This document shows, piece by piece, positions 5,032-12,297 of a stretch of DNA of 12,297 nucleotides (its first letter is position 1; each line of letters opens with the position of its first letter). The DNA comes from Prolixibacteraceae bacterium UBA6029. Lineage in GTDB: Bacteria; Bacteroidota; Bacteroidia; Bacteroidales; Prolixibacteraceae. Position numbers and translations under genes: made by a program. Location of the stretch: NCBI GenBank assembly GCA_002429385.1, contig DIZL01000058.1, positions 8,559 through 20,855 on the forward strand, in the 5' to 3' direction. A model generated the notes under the pieces. It worked only from the letters and a program-made list of their open reading frames with translations. It did no database searches and was not told where the DNA came from.

Positions 5032-6117
5032 TCAGTTGTCAAATTTATTAATTACTTTCTTATCAAAATATTTTTCAGGTTCGTTTTTTAACATCCCCAT
5101 CCATTTTATATACATTTCTTCGGGCATTCGGCGATATCCCAGTTGATGTAAGCGGACATAAGTTCGCTCCATATCGGAATACATTGCCTTTATTGAATTA
5201 TCGGCAAAAAGTTCATCAGGCTTTTTTGCATTTTTAGCTTTCATTTTTGAATCAATAAAACGCTTTTGCGATTCAGCTTTGGTAAGCATTGCATTTACAT
5301 TAAAAGGGTGATATTTCAATACTGTTTCACAGCATTTTACAACAAAATCAGGGTTGGAATTGCCAAACTTCTTTTGATAGCCTTGCGCCAAATCGAGCAG
5401 ATTGTAAGCAACTGATTGCTGTAAACTCAAGGTATCCATATAAAGTCCATTGCGGATAGCATCTAAGTGAACATAACCCGAAGCCATAATCCATGCATCA
5501 ACAGGGAATGTTGCACTTGTTAATTCTGTATTGTACCAACCAGTTTTTTTACAGTGCAATTTGATATAAATATGGTTTGGGGCAAACGAAAGATATGCAG
5601 GAATCTGAAATTCTTCTGCCAAAATCTTATAGAGATATGGCATTGAATGACAATTGCCATCGCCTGCTATTAAAAGTTTGGAAACAAACATTTTAGTCCA
5701 GTCTTTTTGTCCCAACATATCATCAAAATCATAGGTGTAAGGTGTATGATAGAAAATATGTGTTGAATCAAGAATAATTGGAATTGTATCTGTCAATAAT
5801 TTAAAAATCGCAGCTTGTTTTTCAATGGTATCTTTATCTAATTCATTGTAAGAAACAAGATTTGTGGATATTATGGCTTTAGTTAATCTTTTTAAAATTG
5901 CAATTTCTTTATTGATTCTAATGAAATCTAATTGACCATCGAGATAAGCATTTTCAGTTGTCAAAACTGCCTTCTTAAAATTCAATTGGGTTTTACCAGT
6001 TAACATACTGTCAATGATTTCATACGCTTGATGATAATAACGGGTTGAATCCTGTGCATTTGAGAATGAACAGGTAAAAATTAATGCGGTGAATAAAATA
6101 TAGAATCTCTTTCTCAT
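5032..6117 (-). CDS. secreted transglutaminase-like protein 2
   Basis: The 361-aa product starts MRKRFYILFTALIFTCSFSNAQ (signal peptide). The middle holds the transglutaminase/papain-like core: C156 in GDGNCHSMPYLY, H182 in SFAPNHIYIKL, and a polar third residue (N196 or E198) in WYNTELTS. A helical C-terminal half follows, with a closing YRRMPEEMYIKWM motif. It is a full-length paralogue of the gene just upstream, sharing AYLDGQLD/AYFGGKLD, the KMFV block, the catalytic block and the end motif. Its ATG (6115-6117) overlaps the TAA of that gene (6117-6119) as TAATG, so translation is probably coupled. The family includes peptidases and amidases as well as cross-linkers. I infer a role in processing or assembling the toxins downstream, or in the cell wall; no substrate is visible. 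An upstream in-frame start near 6198 is rejected because it would bury the signal peptide. Confidence 0.75.
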   Translation of the reverse strand: MRKRFYILFTALIFTCSFSNAQDSTRYYHQAYEIIDSMLTGKTQLNFKKAVLTTENAYLDGQLDFIRINKEIAILKRLTKAIISTNLVSYNELDKDTIEKQAAIFKLLTDTIPIILDSTHIFYHTPYTYDFDDMLGQKDWTKMFVSKLLIAGDGNCHSMPYLYKILAEEFQIPAYLSFAPNHIYIKLHCKKTGWYNTELTSATFPVDAWIMASGYVHLDAIRNGLYMDTLSLQQSVAYNLLDLAQGYQKKFGNSNPDFVVKCCETVLKYHPFNVNAMLTKAESQKRFIDSKMKAKNAKKPDELFADNSIKAMYSDMERTYVRLHQLGYRRMPEEMYIKWMGMLKNEPEKYFDKKVINKFDN

Positions 6118-7481
6118 TACTTTAAGGTTCTTGTTAACCGGAGCATTTGCCCTTGGTGTTCTTGTTTTTCTTTCTCTTTGTTTACCGAATTTAACCAATC
6201 TTGATAGGCTTGTTCGGGCATCTCCTGATAACCGCTTGCATCAATGATTTGGTAAGTCTGGGTTCGTTCTTCCAAAAGTTGGTAAACTTTTGGATAGCGT
6301 GTTTTTAAAATTTCGGGGCGTGGCCGTCCAACTTGGCTTACCACGAAATCAAACTGTAAGGTTTGATAGTCGGATTTTACCTGTCGGGCAAAGATATTGG
6401 TTGGGTCGTATTTCAAAGTCGTATCGACACACTGCGAAACAAAAACATCATATCCGTATTTCTTGGTGTATTCCTTTGCCAAATCGGCAAGGCATTGGGC
6501 AACGGTTTGTTCTTTGGTCAATGGTTCCATATAGATACGGTTTTTCAAAGCTTCGGCAGTTACGTAACCCGAACCTAAAATAAAAGCATCAGAAACAATC
6601 CGACCATTTGTCAATTCGAGGTTGTGCCAATTGCCCGATTGGTCTTTGAATTTGGCATAAGTATGAGAAGGTGAGAACGCAAGGCTCGCTTGTGTGCCTG
6701 TTTCTTCGCAAAGTATCAGGTAAAGCAAAGGCAACGAATGGCATTGTCCCAACTTAGAGGCGAGTAGCTTTGTTACAAACATTTTAGACCAATCTTGTTT
6801 GCCCATATAATCATTAAAATCATATTGCATCGGGTAAGAAGTAATATAATTTTCCTGGGAAGGTGATTTTACTTTTAATGTATCAGCCATGACCCGGAAC
6901 AACATGATGTTTTTTGTCTGTGGATTTTTCCAGTTGTAACCCTCCTGTGCAGCTTTGAGTTTGGCAATGGTTATCAGGTCTTGTATTTCTTTATCGAACT
7001 TTTGATAATCGAGTTTGCCTCCAAAGTAAGCATTCTCAATCGCAAATATTGCTTGTTTTAAGTTTATGGGTTCTGCTCCGCTCAACATGCGGTTAAGCTT
7101 TTCTGAAGCTTTATGAAAAGATTCTGCATCAGTAAGGTTTGCCCTCACGGGCAAATCATACTGAATCGGCGAGTTAGCCGATTCGTTGTAAAGAATCTCG
7201 TTTATGTCAGCATTTTGTTTTTGTATTTGCCGTTTGTCCTTTTCGTAATGGTTAAGTTGATTGTTCGGATTGGAATTTGTCGAACCATGATTTGGTATTA
7301 GGTTGGGAAAGCCAATGGTAACGTTTGGTTGAACGGAGGCTGATTGTGGTGTATTTGTTTTCGAAGTTTGAGCAAAAGTTTCATTACAGATAAAGCACAA
7401 TCGTAGCATGAAAATGGCAAGAAAAGCAATTTTGTTGCGACGAATGGACGGGTTGAGAAATATGATATTACTATGGTACAT
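6117..7481 (-). CDS. secreted transglutaminase-like protein 1, with extra N-terminal region
   Basis: This 454-aa protein has a hydrophobic export signal at about residues 18-37 (IAFLAIFMLRLCFICNETFAQ). A low-complexity Asn/Gln/Pro/Ser-rich segment (about 39-110) follows that its paralogue lacks. The catalytic core then appears: C247 in LGQCHSLPLLY, H273 in FSPSHTYAKF, and N287 or E289 in WHNLELTN. The C-terminal helical domain ends with the shared YQEMPEQAYQDWL motif. The N-terminal extension before the signal (MYHSNIIFLNPSIRR) is long; a later ATG at 7407-7409 would cut into the signal, so ATG 7479-7481 is kept. It is the first gene of the cargo operon, 296 bp below the terminase stop. The enzyme superfamily is clear from the Cys and His blocks; activity and substrate are not known. 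Confidence 0.75.
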   Translation of the reverse strand: MYHSNIIFLNPSIRRNKIAFLAIFMLRLCFICNETFAQTSKTNTPQSASVQPNVTIGFPNLIPNHGSTNSNPNNQLNHYEKDKRQIQKQNADINEILYNESANSPIQYDLPVRANLTDAESFHKASEKLNRMLSGAEPINLKQAIFAIENAYFGGKLDYQKFDKEIQDLITIAKLKAAQEGYNWKNPQTKNIMLFRVMADTLKVKSPSQENYITSYPMQYDFNDYMGKQDWSKMFVTKLLASKLGQCHSLPLLYLILCEETGTQASLAFSPSHTYAKFKDQSGNWHNLELTNGRIVSDAFILGSGYVTAEALKNRIYMEPLTKEQTVAQCLADLAKEYTKKYGYDVFVSQCVDTTLKYDPTNIFARQVKSDYQTLQFDFVVSQVGRPRPEILKTRYPKVYQLLEERTQTYQIIDASGYQEMPEQAYQDWLNSVNKEKEKQEHQGQMLRLTRTLK

Positions 7482-7777
7482 TCAAATCTGTGTGGGCTAT
7501 TAATAAAATTTTGATCATCGGTGTTTTTGTAGTTAACCTATTCCGAATGGAAATGAATTTCTACTAAGAGACTCAGAATTATAATTATTGAGCCTACATC
7601 TTGGATACTAGAAAATTAGGATAACTAATTTTATTCTATCTCATAAATATATAATATTATTTAGTTATATATCAATTATTTTCATAAAGGTATAAAATAT
7701 TTATGATTAAATAATAGCAAATCACTATTTTTTATGTGATCTACAATTATCCTGAAAATAATAAATTTAATAGCTAA
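7482..7777 (-). promoter_or_regulatory. AT-rich gap, probable promoter region of the toxin operon
   Basis: About 296 bases with no gene separate the large terminase stop from the first cargo gene. The stretch is strongly AT-rich, unlike the terminase gene. It holds a weak inverted repeat ATCAC (7721-7725) / GTGAT (7736-7740). I looked for a Bacteroidota promoter (TTG, about 19 nt, TAnnTTTG) on the minus strand and found no clean match. A promoter is inferred from layout only. Confidence 0.35.
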
Positions 7778-9484
7778 TTAGATCCTCGGGCTTACAAATG
7801 TTGAACCTCCTGCTTTGTAAAGAATCGTTCCATATTTGGTCCAGAACCGTTTATCTACAGCATCCCCAAAGTGGGTTGCTTCCTCCGGTAGAATCGTATC
7901 CTTTCGTTCCGATGATTTATCCTTTGCGAATTTTCCTTCCTTTTCAATTACCCTGGTATTGTTCAGCGAGATGATAGTGAACTTACAATTCCGTCCATTG
8001 ATAATGAATTTCGGGTACCTGAGATCATTGCCTTTCAGGATATTCAGCCATAGTAAATATTTGTCATGTTGCGGAGGTTCCATGCCCTTATGGACTTTTG
8101 CAAATACTCTCCAGCCTCGTTTTTCTAGCCGTTCAATGGCCTGTTCGTTGTATGGTTTGGAGTTCTTGACGTTAGGCTGGCGGTGATCTCCGTACCGATC
8201 CCGGAAGTAAAATAGATCCCTACAGGGATGCTCCTTATAATAATCGCAGAACAGATCCACCAGATCATCCACCGGCACACTTTTGGCCGTTTGCGGTTTA
8301 ATGAAGAATTCATTAATCACGCAATCGACCGGCTCAATCATCTTGGTGACAAAGTTAAAGTTGCGTTCCTGTCCAACAGAAAAGAGGTTGATTTTAGCGC
8401 CCCAATCCGGAACTATTTCCAGTGGCCGGTTAGGGTCACAATCAAGGTCGAAACGGCTGTCAGGCGTTGAGAGCTGATCAGCATCCCAATTTGAGTTTTC
8501 TGCCAAACCGCGGATAAAATCATCGTTATACGCATCGTAATAAATATGCTTCTGGCTATCCAGTGGATAATAGCAATCTTCCACTTTATCAATGATCCAG
8601 TTCAGGATCTCGATCATGAAGGTCATCAGGTTTTGCTTATCGTATTCCCTGACGATGTATGACATGCCCAGGTTCTCCACGTTATCGAAAGCATTAGCCA
8701 GGGTAAATAGAATACCCTGTTTAGAAGCGAATGGAGCGATTTGTTTCTTCAGACGGACTGTTTCATTCCAAATATCCTTAAACAAGCGTTTATCCCCTGC
8801 TTTGTAAGCTTCGATCACTTGAATCTGTAGCTTAACTATCCGGTTCCAGATATCAAAAATAGGAATACCGGCTTCGTCCATATAGTAATCACCATACCTA
8901 AGCAACCACATTTGTTCCCGAGTGTAGGGCATGGATGAAACGTACCTGAATCCATGGTGCTGACGAATACGTTTACTGGAGCGAAAACCAAAATGTTCCT
9001 CGTTTCCGCGATTGGCCGGAGAAACTTCTTCGTCATACCGTGATTTATTCAGGGTCAGGGCTTCATCCACAATTTCACGGTCTAGGTTTGGGCCACGGCT
9101 CGAACCGGCTCTTTCTTGAGAAAGCATCAGGAATCCTGTTCCGTTGGCAAATGAGATGTAATTATCGAATTTGGTGACGGGCTCATAAGGAGAAAGAAAT
9201 GTTTGGGGAGGTTTGCCGCCGATCTTAAAATCCTTATCCTTTTCGTAACCAATCTTCTCCAGAAACTTGATGGTTGAAGGTAGTGTTCGTGTATAAATCT
9301 GTCCGTAAGTGCGGCCGGTGATCGATGTAATTGATCGCGGCATCCGACGAACGATTTCATTGATTTCCCAGCCGATCACATACGATTTTCCGGTACCACG
9401 TCCTTGGATGTCCACTTCGCTTTGAGCGTTGTTGACAACCGATATTTTTTGAGGGCTGTTCAGGTCAATTAGTTCTGTGATCAT
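7778..9484 (-). CDS. terL: phage terminase large subunit
   Basis: This 568-aa protein is the ATPase-nuclease motor that cuts concatemeric phage DNA and drives it through the portal. The N-terminal ATPase shows Walker A GRGTGKS (28-34) and Walker B REIVDEA with D140-E141; YVSSMPYTREQ (181-191) is the likely coupling motif. The C-terminal RNase H-like nuclease shows three aspartate blocks: IVPDWGAKINLF (D360), LFYFRDRYGDHR (D429/D433) and EATHFGDAVDKRFW (D541/D544), the last matching the usual HxxDAxRY pattern. Both domains look intact and the length is typical. ATG at 9482-9484 lies 60 bp below the previous gene. It is the last gene of the packaging run; a portal gene normally follows, but here the AT-rich toxin cargo does. 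Confidence 0.9.
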   Translation of the reverse strand: MITELIDLNSPQKISVVNNAQSEVDIQGRGTGKSYVIGWEINEIVRRMPRSITSITGRTYGQIYTRTLPSTIKFLEKIGYEKDKDFKIGGKPPQTFLSPYEPVTKFDNYISFANGTGFLMLSQERAGSSRGPNLDREIVDEALTLNKSRYDEEVSPANRGNEEHFGFRSSKRIRQHHGFRYVSSMPYTREQMWLLRYGDYYMDEAGIPIFDIWNRIVKLQIQVIEAYKAGDKRLFKDIWNETVRLKKQIAPFASKQGILFTLANAFDNVENLGMSYIVREYDKQNLMTFMIEILNWIIDKVEDCYYPLDSQKHIYYDAYNDDFIRGLAENSNWDADQLSTPDSRFDLDCDPNRPLEIVPDWGAKINLFSVGQERNFNFVTKMIEPVDCVINEFFIKPQTAKSVPVDDLVDLFCDYYKEHPCRDLFYFRDRYGDHRQPNVKNSKPYNEQAIERLEKRGWRVFAKVHKGMEPPQHDKYLLWLNILKGNDLRYPKFIINGRNCKFTIISLNNTRVIEKEGKFAKDKSSERKDTILPEEATHFGDAVDKRFWTKYGTILYKAGGSTFVSPRI

Positions 9485-9544
9485 GAGAAAATAAGTTCAA
9501 TTAAATCATGTGAAAATGTATTCTGCTAAGATTAGATAAAGTGT

Positions 9545-10138
9545 TCAGGAGTTCATAATTTGTTCGGCATCCACATCGGTGATTTCGTTTCCACCATAGA
9601 TCAACCTGTTTAGTTCGCGGATTGCGGCAGTGGGCAGGTTCTGAAGACTGTCTAGATCAAGCTTTATTTGCTGATTGTTATTCTGGATTAGGATATAGAA
9701 CTGATGTTTTTCAGTTCGTTTGGGGTCTTCCAGGTTTTCAGGTTTTTCCCCGATTGCTTTTAATAGGTTGGTGTGTTCCATGGAGATTACCCGTCGGTCC
9801 TTATCTGTATTTCCTTTGCGGCATTCCATAATGTTGCCTATAATATCATTGATAAGCCAGGTTTGCCAGAAATCAAAATCAAAGGTATGGATCGTGTTAA
9901 AAAGTTTTAAGCACAGTCGCATATCCTCATAAGCAACCGAGGTCACTATTTCCGGATATTTAATCCGATGCAGGGCAATGGCCTGCTTCTGCATCGGATT
10001 TTTATCCAGAATCTTCGATAACGAAACAATCCTGTCTAGAAGATTACTTAGGTCCGCAGGAAGCAGTGAATGATCAGGATCAAGCATGTGAGCCTTGATG
10101 GTTTCATATTTCATATCCTCCAGTGCTTTTCGGCTCAT
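9545..10138 (-). CDS. phage hypothetical protein between small and large terminase (197 aa)
   Basis: The 197-aa soluble product looks mainly alpha-helical, with no signal peptide, cysteine cluster or P-loop. The N-terminal half (LLPADLSNLLDRIVSLSKI) and a middle segment rich in aromatics (TIHTFDFDFWQTWLINDII) are followed by a charged region and an acidic end (ITDVDAEQIMNS). I recognise no family. Its start codon overlaps the stop of the upstream gene as ATGA (10135-10138), and the large terminase follows after 60 bp, so it belongs to the packaging operon. A DNA-binding or oligomerising part of the small terminase, or a packaging cofactor, would suit the position; the motif evidence for this is weak. 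Confidence 0.7.
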   Translation of the reverse strand: MSRKALEDMKYETIKAHMLDPDHSLLPADLSNLLDRIVSLSKILDKNPMQKQAIALHRIKYPEIVTSVAYEDMRLCLKLFNTIHTFDFDFWQTWLINDIIGNIMECRKGNTDKDRRVISMEHTNLLKAIGEKPENLEDPKRTEKHQFYILIQNNNQQIKLDLDSLQNLPTAAIRELNRLIYGGNEITDVDAEQIMNS

Positions 10139-10416
10139 TTGGATTCTCTTAAAAAGTTAAGCATTTGTAGCTGCGATGGACTGCTGCCGTTTTGTGCAGA
10201 CTGTTTGATGGCTTTACGCATGACAATTTCAGCGGTAAGCCTACCTTTCAGATAGGCGCCTACCTCTGGGAAACTGGTATTCTTGCTGTCAATCTGAAAC
10301 GCAAACAGTTCAGTTTCTTCTTCGTTCAATTCCAGGTTAATGGCAATCTCTCCAGCGCCAAAGAACAGTCCGGCCATATCTTCAATTTCTTTAAGCTGAT
10401 CCTGAGAGAAATTCAT
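10135..10416 (-). CDS. terminase small subunit-like HTH protein (93 aa)
   Basis: From ATG 10414-10416 the product is 93 aa. It begins MNFSQDQLKEIEDMAGLFFGAGEIAINLEL and ends AIKQSAQNGSSPSQLQMLNFL. The arrangement of an N-terminal helix-turn-helix (gate residues GEIAINLEL), then a helix in AYLKGRLTAEIVMRKA and the A-x-NGS-x2-A/S-x3-M-x2-FL closing pattern resembles the DNA-recognition domain of small terminases. That protein selects the packaging site and loads the large subunit. The frame extends to a TTG at 10422, but ATG is preferred. It overlaps the PLD-like gene by 26 bp and the 197-aa gene by 4 bp (ATGA). Assignment rests on pattern and context. Confidence 0.6.
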   Translation of the reverse strand: MNFSQDQLKEIEDMAGLFFGAGEIAINLELNEEETELFAFQIDSKNTSFPEVGAYLKGRLTAEIVMRKAIKQSAQNGSSPSQLQMLNFLRESK

Positions 10417-11002
10417 GTTCAAGAGTTTTTAAATCAAATTCAAAAACTGAAGGATCGGTATATATCGTTCCTCTTTCCATTTTGGGATTGTCTGTTGCAT
10501 TCTGACTGGTCAGAATGGTGATTTTCCAGTTCTCGTTCCAGATCAAAGCTATTTTGGCATGGATGGAGGTACACCGGTAATCAAAGCTGTTCATCAGCAT
10601 TTGAAAGGGAATGGGGCTCATTGTTTTTACACGGTTGTCAACGATCACCCGAAAGGAAAGCATTTGCTTCTGCGACAATTTCAAGTTAAGCTGTTCGATA
10701 CTTTTTTGACTGAATGAATAGGAAGTCATAAAAGCATGGGCAGGACCGGTTTGTTTGATGATATACATCATCAGGCGAACCAAGTTAAAGTTTCCCCAGC
10801 TGTAAAAATGGGTGGTCAACCCATTTTGCAACTGGCCGATTGCTTTGGTTAGACTTTTGTCAGAATCAGCGACAAAAACTGATGGATTCTCTCTTTCGAT
10901 TCCTGATACCAGGCTAACAGCTTGCTGTTTGCCTGTTTCTCCCTGCGGATTGCTCTCTGCCGTTAATTCAGGGATAATGCTTTGGATGGAATTAGTTAGC
11001 AT
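10391..11002 (-). CDS. PLD-like protein with a degenerate HxK motif
   Basis: The 203-aa protein has a C-terminal block SIHAKIALIWNENWKITILTSQNATDNPKMERGTIYTD. H148-x-K150 followed by TSQN (165-168) and N172/E176 matches half of a phospholipase D/nuclease HKD motif (HxKxxxxD ... GSxN). The aspartate expected four residues after K is a tryptophan (W155). Only one HKD block is present, so a homodimer would be needed for activity, as in Nuc-type enzymes. The middle (THFYSWGNFNLVRLMMYIIKQTG) fits the preceding sheet-helix of the fold. It lies inside the packaging operon, overlapping genes on both sides (11 bp upstream, 26 bp downstream). It may be a DNA-processing nuclease or a binding protein that lost catalysis. 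I consider the superfamily likely and the activity uncertain. Confidence 0.65.
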   Translation of the reverse strand: MLTNSIQSIIPELTAESNPQGETGKQQAVSLVSGIERENPSVFVADSDKSLTKAIGQLQNGLTTHFYSWGNFNLVRLMMYIIKQTGPAHAFMTSYSFSQKSIEQLNLKLSQKQMLSFRVIVDNRVKTMSPIPFQMLMNSFDYRCTSIHAKIALIWNENWKITILTSQNATDNPKMERGTIYTDPSVFEFDLKTLEHEFLSGSA

Positions 11003-11972
11003 TCAGGCTGACTAATTTCAGATCGATTTTCTGAATAAATTTCAATCGGCCTTTGATCCGGTTTTCAATCCTAGTCCGTTTGGGACCAGATGGCATGGTT
11101 TTCTTCTCGTCACCTTTAATCATCGTTTGATAGTCGAGCATATTCTGATCTTTGGTATTGGCTGATTGCTGATTCTTCTTCATTTTGCGAAGTTCTTCCG
11201 GATCTTCAGACAAAGTGGTTTCGGGCAACTCTTTGGGCTTGGGCCAAACTTCGTCCTCTAAGGGAAGCTCACCGTTTTGTTCGAATTGTTGCCTGATCTT
11301 ATAAAGATACTCCAGACGAATGGTGAAAGATTTGATAAGGTCAAATATTTCGGCGCGTTTTGTTTTCAATGTCTGGCTATTTCCCTGTGGCATTTCAGTA
11401 AGGATACGGTGGGTCTTACTACGTTCCTGGAAGGTTTCAGCGTATTCTGAAATTATCCTGCGCATTATTGGAGGATATTCAGCAATGTTTGTGACAGATA
11501 ATGACTCTGGCATTTCTGATATTGTAGAATCAATCGATGGTGCATCTGGTGATGTTTGATCAGTTCCTATTGTTTGATCAGCTTCCAGAATCTGGGTTAT
11601 CTGCTTATCGTCTTTATCGATAACAATCGGTTCATTCAGATCAATTTCTTCAATTTTTCCATCGGTCGAGTTTTGAACAAGACACTTGACCTCTTGAGCG
11701 GATTTATTGCCCGGTTCTGTAGCTTTTAGATCAGGAATCAGGTTATCTTTTTGAAGCTGTGCATAATCCAAACCTACAGATTTGCATAATTCATATATAA
11801 TTTTGGTCGAGTACTTACGCTGTTTACTATGGAAATCTGCTTTGAGAAAGATGTTTTTTCCAAATTGCCCATAAAGCATAGTTCCCTGAAGATAATCGCA
11901 TCCCGATTCGATCCATTGAAGGACGAGTTTTTGTTTTTCGTTATATTCCATTACGTTATTATCATTATTCAT
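10992..11972 (-). CDS. conserved-looking phage hypothetical protein, first gene of the packaging operon
   Basis: This 326-aa soluble protein has three parts. Residues 1-75 (NEKQKLVLQWIESGCDYLQGTMLY...YSTKIIYELCKSVGLDYA) look globular. Residues 90-160 are acidic and Ser/Thr/Pro-rich, probably a disordered linker. Residues 165-326 are helical with a coiled-coil look (YPPIMRRIISEYAETFQERSK ... RLEYLYKIRQQFE ... GPKRTRIENRIKGRLKFIQK). I recall similar C-terminal halves in Bacteroidota prophages but can name no function. ATG at 11970-11972 is used; another ATG at 11949-11951 is possible. The stop overlaps the PLD-like gene by 11 bp. A DNA-packaging accessory or scaffold-type role is a guess from position. 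Confidence 0.7.
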   Translation of the reverse strand: MNNDNNVMEYNEKQKLVLQWIESGCDYLQGTMLYGQFGKNIFLKADFHSKQRKYSTKIIYELCKSVGLDYAQLQKDNLIPDLKATEPGNKSAQEVKCLVQNSTDGKIEEIDLNEPIVIDKDDKQITQILEADQTIGTDQTSPDAPSIDSTISEMPESLSVTNIAEYPPIMRRIISEYAETFQERSKTHRILTEMPQGNSQTLKTKRAEIFDLIKSFTIRLEYLYKIRQQFEQNGELPLEDEVWPKPKELPETTLSEDPEELRKMKKNQQSANTKDQNMLDYQTMIKGDEKKTMPSGPKRTRIENRIKGRLKFIQKIDLKLVSLNAN

Positions 11973-11997
11973 GCCAATATGATTTATTGATTGTGAA

Positions 11998-12015
11998 ACT
12001 TTCTGTAAAGAAAGT
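11998..12015. promoter_or_regulatory. 7-bp inverted repeat upstream of the packaging operon
   Basis: ACTTTCT (11998-12004), GTAA, AGAAAGT (12009-12015): a perfect dyad centred about 35 bp before the start codon at 11972, in the short gap after the SSB-like terminator. It could be an operator for a late regulator or a 5'-UTR hairpin. No clear promoter elements were recognised. Confidence 0.35.
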
Positions 12016-12097
12016 GAGCAGAAAAGATGGCAGAAAGGACAGGTTCGGCCAGCAGATCATTGTTGTTTTTATTGTTGTGCGAAAGAATTTTACGACA

Positions 12098-12125
12098 CAA
12101 AAAAAAAGCCTTTCGGCTTTCTTTT
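12098..12125 (-). terminator. intrinsic terminator after the SSB-like gene
   Basis: Minus-strand stem AAGCC / GGCTT (12107-12111 and 12116-12120) with a GAAA tetraloop, flanked by A-rich and T-rich sides that extend the stem past one mismatch. It is followed by a run of nine T. It ends the transcript 11 nt past the SSB-like stop. Confidence 0.85.
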
Positions 12126-12135
12126 GTATTTTCAA

Positions 12136-12297
12136 CTAAAATGGAAGGTCATCTTCAGCTCCAGCCGTTTCCTTCTTTGATTTCTTTTTGGAAGCTTTCT
12201 TTTGTTTCTCAGCAGCTTCGTCCTGAGTTGGGATGGCTGAAGAAACTTTGGTCTGATAATAACAAGTGTGGGTCCTGCCGAATTTGTCTTCTCCGCG
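12136..12297 (-). CDS. single-stranded DNA-binding-like protein, C-terminal part
   Basis: Only the last 53 residues are inside the window; the 5' end is cut by the window edge. They read RGEDKFGRTHTCYYQTKVS, then a Lys-rich linker (KQKKASKKKSKKE) and the tail AEDDLPF. The acidic (D)DLPF end is the classical SSB tip that docks repair and replication partners such as RecQ, PriA, ExoI and the clamp loader. The GRTHT-aromatic segment suggests an OB-fold end of a phage-type ssDNA-binding protein rather than canonical host SSB, whose linker is usually Gly/Pro/Gln-rich and not Lys-rich. It is separated from the packaging genes by its own terminator. Confidence 0.7.
   Translation of the reverse strand, partial: RGEDKFGRTHTCYYQTKVSSAIPTQDEAAEKQKKASKKKSKKETAGAEDDLPF

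Noticed and set aside
6290..6583. 97-codon and 71-codon + strand frames inside transglutaminase-like gene 1
   Set aside because: They are antisense shadows of a protein with clear catalytic blocks.
7641..7740. AT-rich stretch with an ATCAC/GTGAT dyad, considered as a terminase terminator or an origin
   Set aside because: The arms are only 5 bp with no T-run on the coding strand, and there are no iterons or DnaA-box clusters.
7836..9036. Several + strand and minus-strand frames of 62-116 codons inside the terminase gene
   Set aside because: They are shadows of the terminase frame, with no independent motifs or start contexts.
1..12297. CRISPR array, tRNA, rRNA or IS element
   Set aside because: No spaced direct repeats, no tRNA-like cloverleaf with a CCA end or anticodon arm, no transposase gene and no terminal inverted repeats with target duplications were seen.

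Overview
The window looks like accessory DNA of a member of the Bacteroidota. The signs are: RHS-core proteins and TonB C-terminal-domain proteins of Bacteroidota style, signal peptides ending in NAQ or FAQ, weak Shine-Dalgarno sites, and an SSB-like protein with an acidic DDLPF tail. Every convincing gene lies on the minus strand, so transcription runs from right to left. No chromosomal housekeeping gene and no tRNA was seen. The organism is inferred from protein style, not from a marker gene.

Right part (about 12297 to 7778): a phage-type DNA-packaging module. It opens with the C-terminal end of an SSB-like protein and its terminator. A compact run with overlapping or closely spaced genes follows: a conserved-looking phage hypothetical, a PLD-like HxK protein, a small HTH-like protein (terminase small subunit candidate), a helical protein, and a large terminase. 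The terminase has Walker A, Walker B and the three RNase H-type nuclease aspartates. No portal, protease or capsid gene follows it within the window.

Middle part (about 7777 to 2344): a visibly more AT-rich cargo operon of six genes. Two paralogous secreted transglutaminase-like (Cys-His) proteins come first, coupled by a TAATG overlap. Next is a secreted mini-RHS protein ending in an HExxH zincin-like domain, then a small exported TonB C-terminal-domain protein. A second mini-RHS protein with nearly the same 119-residue N-terminal module follows, but it ends in a permuted papain-like His...Cys domain. Last is a three-helix membrane protein in the usual immunity position. The constant head with exchanged tails is the mark of polymorphic toxins, but here the long YD-repeat shell is absent and each toxin has its own signal peptide.

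Left part (about 2343 to 1): mobile-element accessory DNA with sparse small genes. It holds a strong 34-bp palindrome, possible gene remnants, a 56-aa acidic protein, a 96-bp element bounded by an 8-bp inverted repeat, a J-domain protein and a CxxC...CxxC zinc-ribbon protein, plus intrinsic terminators. The J-domain and zinc-ribbon genes each carry the same roughly 50-nt 5' leader, including a small hairpin whose stem covaries between the copies.

Overall reading (inference): a prophage, phage satellite or composite mobile island that packages DNA and carries a contact or secreted toxin cassette as cargo. The most novel-looking unit is the compact operon of transglutaminase-like proteins with repeat-less mini-RHS toxins.
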